NCBI RefSeq assembly: GCF_037975245.1
Contig: NC_092577.1
Location: 23,929,398 to 23,991,397, forward strand
DNA from: Apostichopus japonicus
Lineage: Eukaryota > Echinodermata > Holothuroidea > Aspidochirotida > Stichopodidae
Reading direction: 5' to 3'
Length of the DNA: 62,000 nucleotides
The notes beneath the pieces are model-generated. The model worked only from the letters and a program-made list of their open reading frames with translations. It had not been told where the DNA came from and did not search any database. Made by a program: the position numbers and the translations under genes. Within the stretch, counting starts at the first letter, position 1; every line of letters starts with the position of its first letter. This document shows, in pieces, positions 22,101-31,499 of the stretch.

Positions 22101-22583
22101 CATGGGGTCCTCATCACTAACCATTTTCGCCTAGTCAGGTGGCGATTAGGTGATGGGATTTGTCCCCGTGTGGGCTGTAAAGCCATCGAGACTATGCAAC
22201 ACCTTTTGCTGGAGTGTCCCTTTGTCCGGTTGGTGTGGGGTTGGTTTCACGCCTTCGTTATTGGTGTTATTGGTTGCACACAGTGGGCCATTAGTAGTGA
22301 TTTTGTTTTGTATGGTTTGTTGCCCCCTGTGTGCCCAACCTGGGTTAGGGATCTGCTGTTGTTGTTTGCCGCTGTCATCAGGAGACACATCTGGAACAGC
22401 AGATGCCGCCTAGTTTTCGACGGGGACGTCTGGAGGGCAGAGGATGTTGTCCCCCTCGTGCAGAGTGACATCAGGTTGCGCATGGAGGCGGACCATGCAC
22501 GGCTTCCCGACACTGCTTTTCGTAGACGCTGGCGCAAGCCCGTCGTCTACTATCGGGACGGCGTACCCCGGATGAAATTTTGA
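19161..22583 (+). CDS. LINE B ORF2: APE endonuclease and reverse transcriptase
   Basis: 1140 codons, from the ATG inside ATGA at the ORF1 stop, suggesting termination-reinitiation. Endonuclease motifs LQETH, GGDFN, SRLDRFY and SDHD lie in the first 240 residues. RT motifs are GKSPGPDGLPAEFY, RPITLLNVDYKILAKAL, SLDQEKAFDMVD, RGVRQGCPLSPLLY and YADD. A C-terminal CPRVGCKAIETMQHLLLEC matches the CCHC-type motif. Intact throughout; diverged from LINE A but colinear. Confidence 0.93.
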   Translation: MTPDTLSLVTLNVNGMRGTPKRRRILQFCKLLQVDVVLLQETHISCESDVHLWSLEWGGGLYASFGSGASCGTVILVSPKLCHCVGKVEKDHEGRVVCIHLRLTRGELVVCNVYAPNRPACRKNFFTVLPSFVPGKANCILGGDFNCVPHSALDRRSRKESPNCTTGMIELGLFVKHRDLVDVWRSQNPQVVTCTWHKPDGTVSSRLDRFYAPRKFPRSRCSIISCPLSDHDAVVLRLQLPESFHVEKGLWRLNTEIVKEQNFKEQFVEKYRGWQSLKPAFPNALVWWDEVKSLIKQFAIRYCVERAHQRRFKFHSLCNRARDGSSSDLHALGVFLDEKLHGARVRARIQFVEADEKPTIRFYRDDTKSVVDRRIRAVCHPGGVVVESPQAVLGVFGSFFSNLYSRAAVSEDLQEDLLSGIDKAPPESKNDSLGSNLSVGELWTAVAAMKKGKSPGPDGLPAEFYRTFWEVLGGDLRDVFATAFQLNYMSQTQRVGNIVLLPKSGDPLDPRNRRPITLLNVDYKILAKALGNRLSDVMPDIVGPLQTCAVRGKCIQHNLWLMRDLIEFVKVRDLPCALVSLDQEKAFDMVDHDFLFRTLESFGLNSVYIRWVSLLYKDVTSIVTVNGLTSGPFPVRRGVRQGCPLSPLLYVLFSETLSTSLDRCFGFRPFNVPGGARVKCVQYADDVTCIVSDLASFKPLSKVLTTFQEATGARLNKSKTKGLRLGGWRGQSLPFDATWSDVMIKVNGIWLGYGAPEATTWAEKADQVEARLDTFSHRWLSLPGKVTVVNRFIVPLLWYPGTVIAAPDHALVRLERIIFDFIWGKRKPNLVKRTVLYKTPLSGGLGLVHLPSKLRFLLLKGVFVAFENPSFPFAFFVRYWGGFLFRHHWPGSFSNNRPKATRPSGVYTQIGDSLRRIKEEGGPHVLLNVAPSVLYPPLFRSMLAPVCPSACRTAISPDVWRSVCCKSLDSRLRDLAWRIAHGVLITNHFRLVRWRLGDGICPRVGCKAIETMQHLLLECPFVRLVWGWFHAFVIGVIGCTQWAISSDFVLYGLLPPVCPTWVRDLLLLFAAVIRRHIWNSRCRLVFDGDVWRAEDVVPLVQSDIRLRMEADHARLPDTAFRRRWRKPVVYYRDGVPRMKF

Positions 22584-22864
22584 GTTAGTTGGTAGGTGTG
22601 GGGGCTGTGTGGTCGTTACATATTATAGGTTGGTTAATTTTTCTCTTTGTGGTTTGGGGTTGGCTTTTTGGGGCCTGTTTGTAGTGTTTTATTTGTTTTG
22701 CTTCTGTTGGCCTTTGGGTCCGTGCCCTTTTCGCGTCACGTTAAACGCTGCGTTAGTGGGAGATTGATGGGTTTCAGTTGTTGCTTTACAGACTGGGTTT
22801 GTTTTTGGTTTTGTTGACCTTTGGTCCGTGTCCGTTTCTTAGCACGTAAAAAGCACAATTGGGT

Positions 22865-23540
22865 AACCCGGAGAAAAGTCCACAAAGTTAGCTATACTGT
22901 GTCACACATCCACACAAAGTTGTCACATAATACAGCATTCCAATAGTTGTGGCGTCCTTGTAGGGAAGCTAGTGCAACGATACTAATAATCATTCGGGTA
23001 ACCCTTCTAGCGATAAGGAGGTTACACATTCGTACCCCTCGGTCCCTCTAAATGATGTGTCAGGCGATATATCGCGCAAGCTAAAAAAAACACGAATTGC
23101 TTTCTATACGGGTTACACACGTGTAACCCTAATAGCAGTGTTTACAATAGTTCATTTCGTTAACCGAAATCTTATGGGGCTGTAGTGCTTATCAGTTCTT
23201 TGTAAGCTATTGCTGGAGCGGCCTAGCGATGAGGATGTTACGCATGCGTACCCCTCGTTCCCTCTAATGGATGTTTCACGCAAAATAATCAAACCGAATT
23301 GAATTCTATACGGGTTTCACACGTGTAACCCTCATAGCAGTGTTTACAATCGTTATTTTCGATGACCACAAGTCTTGTGAGGCTGTATTAATTACCAGTG
23401 CTTGGAAATCCACAATATTTCAATGAATACTTTGGAAAAGGGACTTATTGAACACGTTAGACTGGATGAAATGAAATTTGGCCCAATAAATATGCTGCTT
23501 GTAAATATGACAGTATCGTTTTAATATTTGTTAGGTTAAA
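22865..23540. repeat. Two-unit degenerate repeat, about 218 bp per unit
   Basis: Units start near 23006 and 23224. Each contains TAGCGAT-A/G-AGGA, a GTACCCCTCG box, TCTATACGGGTT, then CACACGTGTAACCC and AGCAGTGTTTACAAT. In unit 1 the GGGTTACACACGTGTAACCC string is an inverted repeat with 9-base arms and a 2-base spacer. No gene seen. Confidence 0.55.
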
Positions 23541-23689
23541 ACAAATGTTAGAACGTAATGTACCGTAGTGTACGTGTAAACTGTTTTATGTTGTGAAAAG
23601 TTTGCATTTCGTCCGCAATTTTGTGTAAAGAAATTATCCGAAAAGTTGAGATGCAATTTTTGGAAAATAGCTGCAACCGTGTTAATATA

Positions 23690-23712
23690 TATATATAATA
23701 TAATATATATAC
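23690..23712. repeat. AT-dinucleotide microsatellite
   Basis: An interrupted (TA)n tract of about 23 bp. Confidence 0.7.
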
Positions 23713-23724
23713 CATCCCAAATAA

Positions 23725-23990
23725 ACTAATACCTTGCAAATCTGAACCATTTGGTATGTAATTGTCAATTAAAAAATCATACACGGCAACATTCCACGAC
23801 GAGTCTGATCCAAACAACTTCTGTTTTATTCATTAACAAAATCCCACTGAGTCCACTTACCTTCGAAATATGAGCGAATTGTGCTCCAGGTGTACAATTC
23901 AACTCTACAGAGGAGCCGGAAGTCGCCCGAACCATAACTTCGCTTCCACAAATGGCCGCAGTTGTGAATCACCTAGGATTACAACATGCT
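23725..23990 (-). pseudogene. Two exon-like segments, possible SGNH-hydrolase relic
   Basis: On the minus strand, a TTTTTATTTTAG acceptor leads into HVVILGDSQLRPFVEAK. A shifted frame continues SSVELNCTPGAQFAHISK up to a GTAAGT donor near 23863. A second segment, GSDSSWNVAVYDFLIDNY, lies between an AG near 23822 and a GTATTAG near 23735. GDSQ, a later G and a hydrophobic strand before a possible I/D-N resemble the SGNH esterase layout. One frameshift is needed. The family call is a guess; the splice-like borders are seen. Confidence 0.3.
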
Positions 23991-24019
23991 AAAATAAAAA
24001 ATCAGACAACACGACGGTG

Positions 24020-25364
24020 GTAACATACTGTAGCTACATGGTGGCACCAGGTCAGAGAGATATTTCCGTCTGGCAAGGGAGACCCTCACCACAGCTACAG
24101 AATCTGGCATGGCCCTACAAGTCTCTCAGATAGACAGAAAGGAGAATTTGATGGCCGATGCTCTGTCCAGGGGACAGCTCCACCCTGACGAGTGGACCCT
24201 TTCGCAACGAACATGAAGTAGGTTTTTCCACATGTTCAGCAGACCTCTGATAGACCTGATTGCGACACAGGGCAACAATGGGCTGCTCATCTTTGTTCAG
24301 GCGGTCCCACCCGCAGGCCTGCCACATAACGCCAGGTCCGAAACGGACCGGAAGCTTACATCTTCCCCCTCTTGGCATGGCCAGCCATCATAGTGGCCCC
24401 GCTGACCCTGGTTCGGGCAAAAGTTCTCCAGCTCCTAGCGGACGAGCCGGCGATCCTGCCGGACAAACCACAGTCGGTTGTCCCATAGACGGGGCGCTGG
24501 CTCACCCGGACAGCAAGGGCATACAATAAGGTGCCTGGAAATTGTCTGGTGTTCCCTTAGACAGAAAGGACTTTGGCCGCCAGATTGAGAACAACCTTGG
24601 TACTTACGTTTTCTGCCTACGGAGATTCGGAATATGCCGAACGAGACAGACTCTGCCTACCATGGCCTTTCTAACCTTGATCGCCGACTCCTAACCCACA
24701 CTGTTCCAAGAAGGGAGGCAGGGTTTCGACGATCAAAAACTATCGTTCGGCTGTTGCCGCCTTCCATCAGGGGCTTCCCCTACGGCTCGACGCCAGGCAA
24801 CAACGGCACGCCTTGACTAAGGTGCCTTCAGTCCTACGGTTTGTGGTGTGCTGATAGTTCTCGACCCCTCCTTCGCTAGAACCAGGTTTGGGCTCTCCTA
24901 CCGGGAGACATCATCATCCCAGAGATCAAGACCTTCTCTTTGATCCCCGAGGACAGACTACAGTATGGTTTCCCATTAGGGCACTGAAGTGGTACCTCAA
25001 CAGAACACAAGATCTCTTGGGTACTTCGACATCTCTGTTCTTCCTCCTTCGAGTGCCCCACTCAGCAGCCTGGGAAGATACCTTGTCCCGCTGTTTGGTG
25101 GAAGCCATCCGCCCTCTGTCTACAGGTCCAGGCAGATCCATGGCTCACAACAGCAGGGGTTTCACTGCTTCTACAGCCCTGTTCGCAGGCTTTCCAATAG
25201 TGGACATCTGCAAGACGACGGCGTGGAACACTCCAATCGCTTCGTCGCCTGCTACTTATCGGACATATCACAGGCCGATTTGGCTTTGGTCGCTCGATGA
25301 TACGAGCTCCGGGGGTCCCACCCCTCGGGCCTCCCACCATCGGGCAGTGCCACTCGGTGCATAG
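24020..25364 (+). pseudogene. DIRS-type element fragment: RNase H end and tyrosine recombinase
   Basis: 24030-24290 encodes an RNase H tail: GGTRS..., IDRKENLMADALSRGQLHPDEW, then PLIDLIATQGNNGL, the block that in DIRS elements joins RNase H to the recombinase. From 24690 come pieces of a tyrosine recombinase: NYR-x-AAFHQG-like text, PIRALKWYLNRTQDLL at about 24975-25022, SAAWEDTLSRCLVEAI, then HNSRGFTASTALFAG and ICKTTAWNT. The Arg of the SRG box is kept. Frames change several times and stops are frequent. The RT itself is missing, so the element is 5' truncated. Confidence 0.6.
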
Positions 25365-25371
25365 GTTGTGG

Positions 25372-25454
25372 GGAGACCGGTAAGTGGGGAACGAAGTAAA
25401 TATTATAAAACTTACTGGTTTATATATTTACGAGTGACCCACTTACCTGTCTCC
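25372..25454. repeat. Long hairpin after the DIRS-type fragment
   Basis: GGAGACCGGTAAGTGGG (from 25372) pairs with CCCACTTACCTGTCTCC (to 25454) with one mismatch. Inside it GTAAATAT and ATATTTAC pair again. DIRS elements end in inverted repeats, and this structure begins just after the recombinase stop, so it may be part of the terminus. Confidence 0.6.
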
Positions 25455-25459
25455 ATTTC

Positions 25460-27735
25460 CCGCCACCCTCCCCCGAGGGAGGTGGGACGCAGCCGGACGG
25501 GGGAGCGGTCATTCGACCTGAGTCATGACTCCTCGCGTTTCGTCGATAGACATCGCCACCCCCTGGGTCGCTTGCGGCTACTATAGCATAAAAAGCTGAA
25601 CTTTCAGTTGGTGTGACAGACGGGTCCATGGTTGAGTCAAAGGAAGCTGCAGGGAATAAACGAGCAGATTTAATTTAATACTACAATATATGGGTTAATT
25701 ATTATGGAAAGAAATTGTTATTGGGTAGATGGTTTTCACAACCATTTCTCGTACACCACACCTGTGTATCAATGTATGATACCTGATCATACGTTGAAGA
25801 CTCATTAGCCATCCTTCTTCTGCTGAAGGTGGTAGTCTGTGGCAATAGTTCTTCGGCAGCTCCTTCACCAACTTGGGAAGATCAAATTTGTCTAAATTGG
25901 GTACTACCCACTCCAGAGATTGTGACAGGTCTGGAACATCCTGTGTCATAAATTAGATGAAAGTTGAAAAACCATCATTTATTAACTTCTAAGCATAATG
26001 TAACCAGAGCATCACCTGGTTAATGTTTTGTATAGTAATAATATTCTTTCATTTTCATTCATTTTTTTCTTTTTGTGTTTCATTGATTTGACAATGAATA
26101 ACCTTGACTTGGTAGATTGAGGAGTTCCCTTAATTTTCACCTTTATTGCTAACTACTACATGGCAACAGTTACTGGTCGGGTGGCCCTGTGCGTCCTGTC
26201 TTTTTCTTAAACTAAGTAATTGTTTTGTGTGGTCCCATTTTCTAGCAAAATATTAATGGCTCCAAGAGTGTATCCTTTTTCAGTACTGTGGATGTAATAG
26301 ACAGTTTTCTAACTTTTTTTGGTTGTTTATTTTAAATGTACCCAAGGACACCATAAGTTAGACACATAACTAAGTATTAATTGACAGCTGGTTGGTCACT
26401 GGACCTCAGATAAATCCTGAATATTTGTGTTTAATTGGTTTAAGGTCGTCATGTGGGAGTTGCCTTGTACTATTATTATGGGATGTTTTCTAATTATTAT
26501 GGGTTGTATTCTTTTTATTATGGGATTGAATGAATAGGGTACGATGGTTGGGGTAAGTTAAGAAAGGAGACTGACGCCGATTTTGTAATAGAGGAGAAGA
26601 GGGGAAGGATTAAGTTTGAAATGGTTGGGCCAACTTCACCAGTAAAAGAGTAGAGAACCAGTATGGAATATATTAAGTGGACACTTGAAGCTATTTACCC
26701 ATGGAGTTTTCATAGAACTTTAGTAAACACCTGCAACTGTTTTACATGTTGATAACATATTTAATAAAAGTTTATGACCCGAAGCTGTACCAAAGGAGGC
26801 AGACCTATAAATCATCCTGTGCTAATATCTGGCAACCCTATTATTTCTTGTGCTCATTTTCTGTTGTGACTATAAATCCCCATTTTAATACTACGTCCTT
26901 GTTGGATCCGGAAGTGAACCCTGGGATGACCCAAACCCTAGTGATAGACAGCCCCTCCTAGAGACCGAAACTGAGACACCCCAAGAGGATATTTCCCCGA
27001 GTCGCGAGCTATCCAGAGAACCACCCTACTCCAGAGACATCCTAACTAAGTGAACCGCCCTAGAAGTTCCCGAAGGAGAAAATTTCGTTTCAAATTGTAT
27101 GTTGTCCCGCGCCGCGATTTTCTAATTATTTGGTTGGGACTGATAAGCTTTCTTTTTCCATTACGTTTAGTGGAGTCGTTATAAGAAGTAAGAGCTCCGA
27201 GATATGTAAGTTACACCCATTTATATAATTTCACATTAAGTTTAGGTAACCCCATCGATATTTATACAACGTCCACGTCCATGTAAACACACCACTTTAC
27301 CTTCATTTCTTTGCATTCCGCCCTTTTAAGTGGTCCCACGATCTCAGAGTAAACCGGCCCTATCCTCAAAGGTGCCACTTGTAATCTTCCCAAACCTAAA
27401 AATATATTTACGCCTGGTCACTGCGTTTTTGGCCGGCTACATATTTGACGCCCGTTTATGGGACCTCATTACTATTTATTTCTGTCAGATTAGGTCATTG
27501 AGAAGGCGACATGTTCCCCCAGTAAATAATTAATATTAATCTTATTTTACTATGTCCAACATTTACCTTAATTGTGTTTAAAGTGAGAGCAGAATTTGCA
27601 TCCTTATCTTAAGTTCCAGTCTACACAAGTTATATGAATAATACTAATGTTACAACTGAGCGTGTAGCAGTCTTTGCAGAGAGGTTTCTAGAATAGCTTA
27701 CTGCACAGTATAACCCTTAATAGTTTACAACCATG
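25460..27735. other. Non-coding stretch
   Basis: AT-rich with no gene I can support. 25470-25490 has a small CCTCCC-CCGA-GGGAGG hairpin. 26880-27110 contains short open text (PLLETETETPQEDISPSREL) that may be a decayed retroelement tail, but it is too short to assign. Confidence 0.4.
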
Positions 27736-27737
27736 TG

Positions 27738-27793
27738 TGTATGTCTATCTGTCTCTATCTATCTATCTATATCTATCTCTCTATCTATCTATC
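27738..27793. repeat. (TATC)n microsatellite
   Basis: Interrupted TATC tetranucleotide repeat of about 55 bp. A related TCTATCTCTCTATCTATAAG tract at 29818 lies on the other side of the motif field. Confidence 0.75.
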
Positions 27794-27856
27794 ATTGGTG
27801 CATTGGTTAATGTGGCATTTTCAAGTGGAAGAGAGTACCGTTTGCTCACAACCTTC

Positions 27857-29800
27857 TTTGGTCAATTTGGCATATTCATTATTATTATCATTATTATGAT
27901 GATACTTTCATTGTCGTACCAAAACCAGGGTGTCTGCTGACCAACATGGTACGATAAAATGGGGTGCGATCCCTCCCTGGGGTGAAAGGGGGGTTATTTT
28001 GAGAAAAAACCATAAAAAATAAAATATTTAACATTAGAGTATTGGGAGGAAACCCACTTATGGACCTTACCACGCACAGGGGCCTGACCTTTTTTGGCCC
28101 AATTTTACAGGGTACCACCACTAGGGTGTCTGCTGTCTAAAATGGTAAATAATTGGGGGTGTGATGCCCCTGGGGTGATAGGGGGTTATTCCGAGAAAAA
28201 ACCCGAAACAAATACAAAATTAAACATTACAGTATAGGAAGGAAACCCGCTTTTGGACCTTGCAGGCCTTACCACGCACAGGGACCTGACCCTTTAAGGC
28301 CCATTTTGACAGGGTACCACCACTAGGGTGTCTGCTCTCCAAAATGGTACAATAATTGGGGTGCGATTCCTCCCTGGGTGATAGGGGGGTTGTTTTGAGA
28401 GAAAAAAACAAATAAGTCAATAACTTACGATACGTTATACGGAGAAAACTCGCTTTTGGACCTTGCAGGCCTTACCACGCACAAGGGCCTGGTCGTTTTT
28501 GGCCCATTTTTACAGGATACCACCACTAGGGTGTCTGCTGTTCAAAATGGTACAATTTTTGGGGGTGCGATCCCTCCCTGGGGTGATAGTGCGGTTATTT
28601 CGAGAAAAAAATATACAATTACGTTCCCAATATGCCACAATGACCAGCACGTCCAGCACTAGATTGGTCAATTTGGCAAAACTTAAAAGCAAACGTGTTT
28701 TATTGGAAATTTGATAGCGAATTCTTTGAAAGAAAATCCAATTACCAATTATTTAGGATTCGCTGAAAAAAAACTTCCATAAATCGTTTCACACCTTGGA
28801 TATTTTTACCAAAATAAATCCAGATGAAGTGTACTACTGCAGCATCATTTACACTCACCACTCACGTCAAAAAATAATGAAGGTTATACTAAAATGGTAA
28901 TAGTTGCATTTTTTGCGGAACTATTAATTTTTTTCTAATTGTTTTATTGATAGATGAAGCAACATTTAACACATAATATATATCAATTTGAAGCTAATAT
29001 GTCTTCCGGTTATTTTCTAGGAAGAATTTCTGGGTGTTTTTTTTGGGTCATTTGGTATACTTTTCGTTGGTCAATTTGGCGACGGCACTGGATTTTCGTC
29101 AAATTTGGCATGAGAACATATACCTTTATGGTTATTCCATGTGAAACAATATTTTGGCTCATCTATATCAAGAAAACATTTGCATATACACCCATATTTC
29201 ATTAAGTTATGAAATAATATACCTCAAAATCGTCGGGATTTCATACTTGGTGCAAATGTACGATAAAGGTCGCAAATTGCTTTTACCCCCAGCTTTGGGG
29301 TTACTACTACAACGAAAATACACTGTAAGACAAATTTAAGTCCATTGTAGCCCTAAAGCTAAATATTTCTTGAAATCACTATGATATTTATCACAATTCG
29401 CCACCTAGTGCGCAACGCCCAATTTCAGCGAATTGAGGGCGACCTTCATGGTCTATTTGGCATGATGAGTAAAAGCAGCGAATCAGGCTCGTCTTATAAC
29501 GTGATTTTAGAATGGCAATTATTTTTTTTATTATACTTGCGTATATTTATCAAAACGTTTAGATTTTTCTAAAGTTGTGTTATATTTTTCAGTTTTAGTA
29601 TACCATATCAATCTCTTCGAAATGTGACTAAATACGTATCTTTAGTTTGACAATAGTGTACGAGCCTGGCATGAAATACGCAATATGCCAAATAGACCAT
29701 TCTGCCACATTGACCAATTGAGCTAGTGCGCACTGCCACATTGACCATATTTTGGTAAATTTGGCATATAAGTGAGTAGTCTGCCAATTAGACCAAATAC
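27857..29800. repeat. Field of GGTCAATTTGGCA motifs in both orientations
   Basis: TTGGTCAATTTGGCA or close variants occur on the plus strand near 27857, 28664, 29066, 29104 and 29449, and as TGCCAAATTGACCA-like complements near 28632, 29686, 29703, 29734 and 29782. Plus-strand copies dominate the left, complements the right, and both sides are bordered by TATC-type microsatellite. This looks like a non-autonomous element with subterminal inverted motifs, or a protein-binding array. No coding capacity. Confidence 0.5.
27928..28612. repeat. Tandem array, about 200-bp monomer, 3.4 copies
   Basis: Units start with AGGGTGTCTGCT at 27928, 28123, 28325 and 28528 (spacing 195, 202, 203). Each has AAATGGTA, GGGGTGCGATCCCTCCCTGG, TTTGGACCTTGCAGGCCTTACCACGCAC-type text (in parts) and TACCACCACT. 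The last unit is partial. It sits inside the GGTCAATTTGGCA field. Confidence 0.8.
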
Positions 29801-29835
29801 TCAGCAAAGATTATTGCTATCTCTCTATCTATAAG

Positions 29836-29945
29836 CATATATGTATGTATATGTATGTATGTATATATATATATATATGTGTATATCTATATATGTGTAT
29901 ATCTATATATCTATGTATATCTATATCTATATGTATATGTATAAC
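29836..29945. repeat. (TATG/TATC)n microsatellite
   Basis: Interrupted TATG, TA and TATATC repeats over about 110 bp. Confidence 0.75.
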
Positions 29946-30678
29946 TGCCTGAAATCCACCTCGGTTACTTGGTCGGAAAATAAATGGATGGGCCTGGGAA
30001 GTGTCCAAACACTAGTAACTAGCCTGTCGTTTTCCTTTCACTGGGCATGGTGACGTTGAAACATGGCAAGCGCAACACATGTCTAGTAGTAGTAGGATAT
30101 CTACTGCTACATTACCGAGTACAGTCACACAAAAGAACGAAGCATTAACACATACGTAAAGTTAACGAGTTATTCTGTCTTTATTCTTCTTAGAAATCAC
30201 GTAGGATTATTATAATGTCCCTAAAGTACCTTCGCAACGGAGATATCATAGCCAATACTGTAGACCTGCTAAATGATGTGCCGCGCTGCCGGTATACAAC
30301 CGTGAATTTTCCTAGGTAATGTTACTGTCACGCCTGCATTGTATTTTAGCATTCCTTGTGGGTGGAAATTTCCACCGGGCGGCCTAGGCCTTTGCAAATT
30401 GTTCATTTCTGCTTTCGAGTAATGTATGCAAATTCTAGGAGGTGAACAATGGGGAGACGGGTTCTTCTCGGGTAATGTATGTAGATCCGAGCAAGTGCAT
30501 AATGGGAAACGGGTCCATCGGAATTCGTAGATTGTGCTTTGGCGGGTAAGGGCAGGGGTCAACTTAAGGTCGCTATATAAGGATTGGGGTGTGGTTGGAT
30601 GAGGCATTCTGTGTGAGTCTCACCACCGTCCGGTCTTCGCCGTCTTATTCCTCGGCTTCTGTGTGTTAGCCGTTATCC

Positions 30679-30718
30679 AGGCTTCTTTGTATGAGCCTAG
30701 GCTTCTTTGTATGAGCCT
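30679..30718. repeat. Direct duplication, 2 x 20 bp
   Basis: AGGCTTCTTTGTATGAGCCT occurs twice with no spacer. Confidence 0.85.
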
Positions 30719-31019
30719 AAAGACTGGGGACGTTGGTATTTTGTGGCGTTGCGTTTTAGCCTAAGCCATATCAGCGTATCCTGAGGATTACTGTGTGTAT
30801 CCGTTCTTGTCTTATTCGACGAAATCATTTTGGACACATTTCTGTGTATATGTACACCGCAAAGGGCCGTTTTACTGTGTGTTACGTCCCTGGCCGTTTG
30901 ACCAAGTTAATCCGGGATTTACTAATAGGACGATCCCGGTTGCAGTGTTGGGGCCCGACGGCTACGCTGGTGTGAGGGGCTCGCCGTACCGTCTGGAGCT
31001 TCCTGCAGGGTACCAGCCG

Positions 31020-31137
31020 GAAGAAATCTAGCGATAGAGAAGAAATCTAAGCGATTGAGAAGAAGTCTAAGCGATTGAGAAGAAATCTAAGCGATAGAGA
31101 AGAAGTCTAAGCGATAGAGAAGAAGTCTACGCGATAG
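31020..31137. repeat. Minisatellite, 6 x about 20 bp
   Basis: Unit GAAGAAATCTAAGCGATAGA with small changes (A/G at the middle, A/T near the end). It lies inside the candidate solo LTR. Confidence 0.85.
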
Positions 31138-31499
31138 GGCAGATCCTTAGTAGAGTTATTTGGAAGGGTTGGTCGGGTTAGCGAATGCTAACCGACGTGT
31201 GTATTTTTGTGTTGGGTATTTATATGTTTCTTTTGTCCAGACCAAAAAGTCATTGGTCGAGTTGTAAATAAATTATATGTTTCATTTCGCAAAATTCTTG
31301 GTGGTCTGTCATTTATTTATGTCATTCGTCTCGGGTGTCGAACGCTAAGCAGATTGAGACGTGTCCAGGTGGGGGATTACTCCTTTACTTGTGACAGTTA
31401 CCAACCCTGCTACTCCAGCAGTGCCTTTTCTACACGTGTCACTTGACATATAATTAACCCCGTGACCTTTATTCTGTGAACTGACTGGGTGCACCCAAC

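Larger units (their letters stand above)
17695..22856 (+). mobile_element. LINE B: full-length Tx1/L1-like non-LTR element
   Basis: A second intact LINE of the same group but a different subfamily. It is head-to-head with LINE A. AATTGGGT at 17687-17694 and again at 22857-22864 is the likely target duplication, giving a 5162-bp body. ORF1 and ORF2 overlap by four bases (ATGA at 19161-19164). The 3' end is ...AGCACGTAAAAAGCAC, the same terminal string as A and C. Confidence 0.88.
30320..31403 (+). repeat. Candidate solo LTR
   Basis: The segment starts TGTTACTGTCAC and ends GTGACAGTTACCA, an 11-base imperfect terminal inverted repeat with TG and CA ends. Inside are a TATA-like CTATATAAGG near 30572 and an AAATAAA near 31266, in LTR order. 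No flanking duplication was found and no internal region follows, so this could instead be another element's end. Confidence 0.35.

Noticed and set aside
25695-25949. 84-codon minus-strand frame (DLSQSLEWVVPNLDKFDLPK)
   Set aside because: Looks protein-like but has no splice borders, motif or partner; left uncalled.
27928-28612. CRISPR-like array
   Set aside because: Units are about 200 bp and degenerate with no constant repeat and variable spacer pattern, in a eukaryotic context.
30269-30607. 112-codon minus-strand open frame
   Set aside because: Proline-rich, no motif, and lies in the promoter-like half of a candidate LTR.
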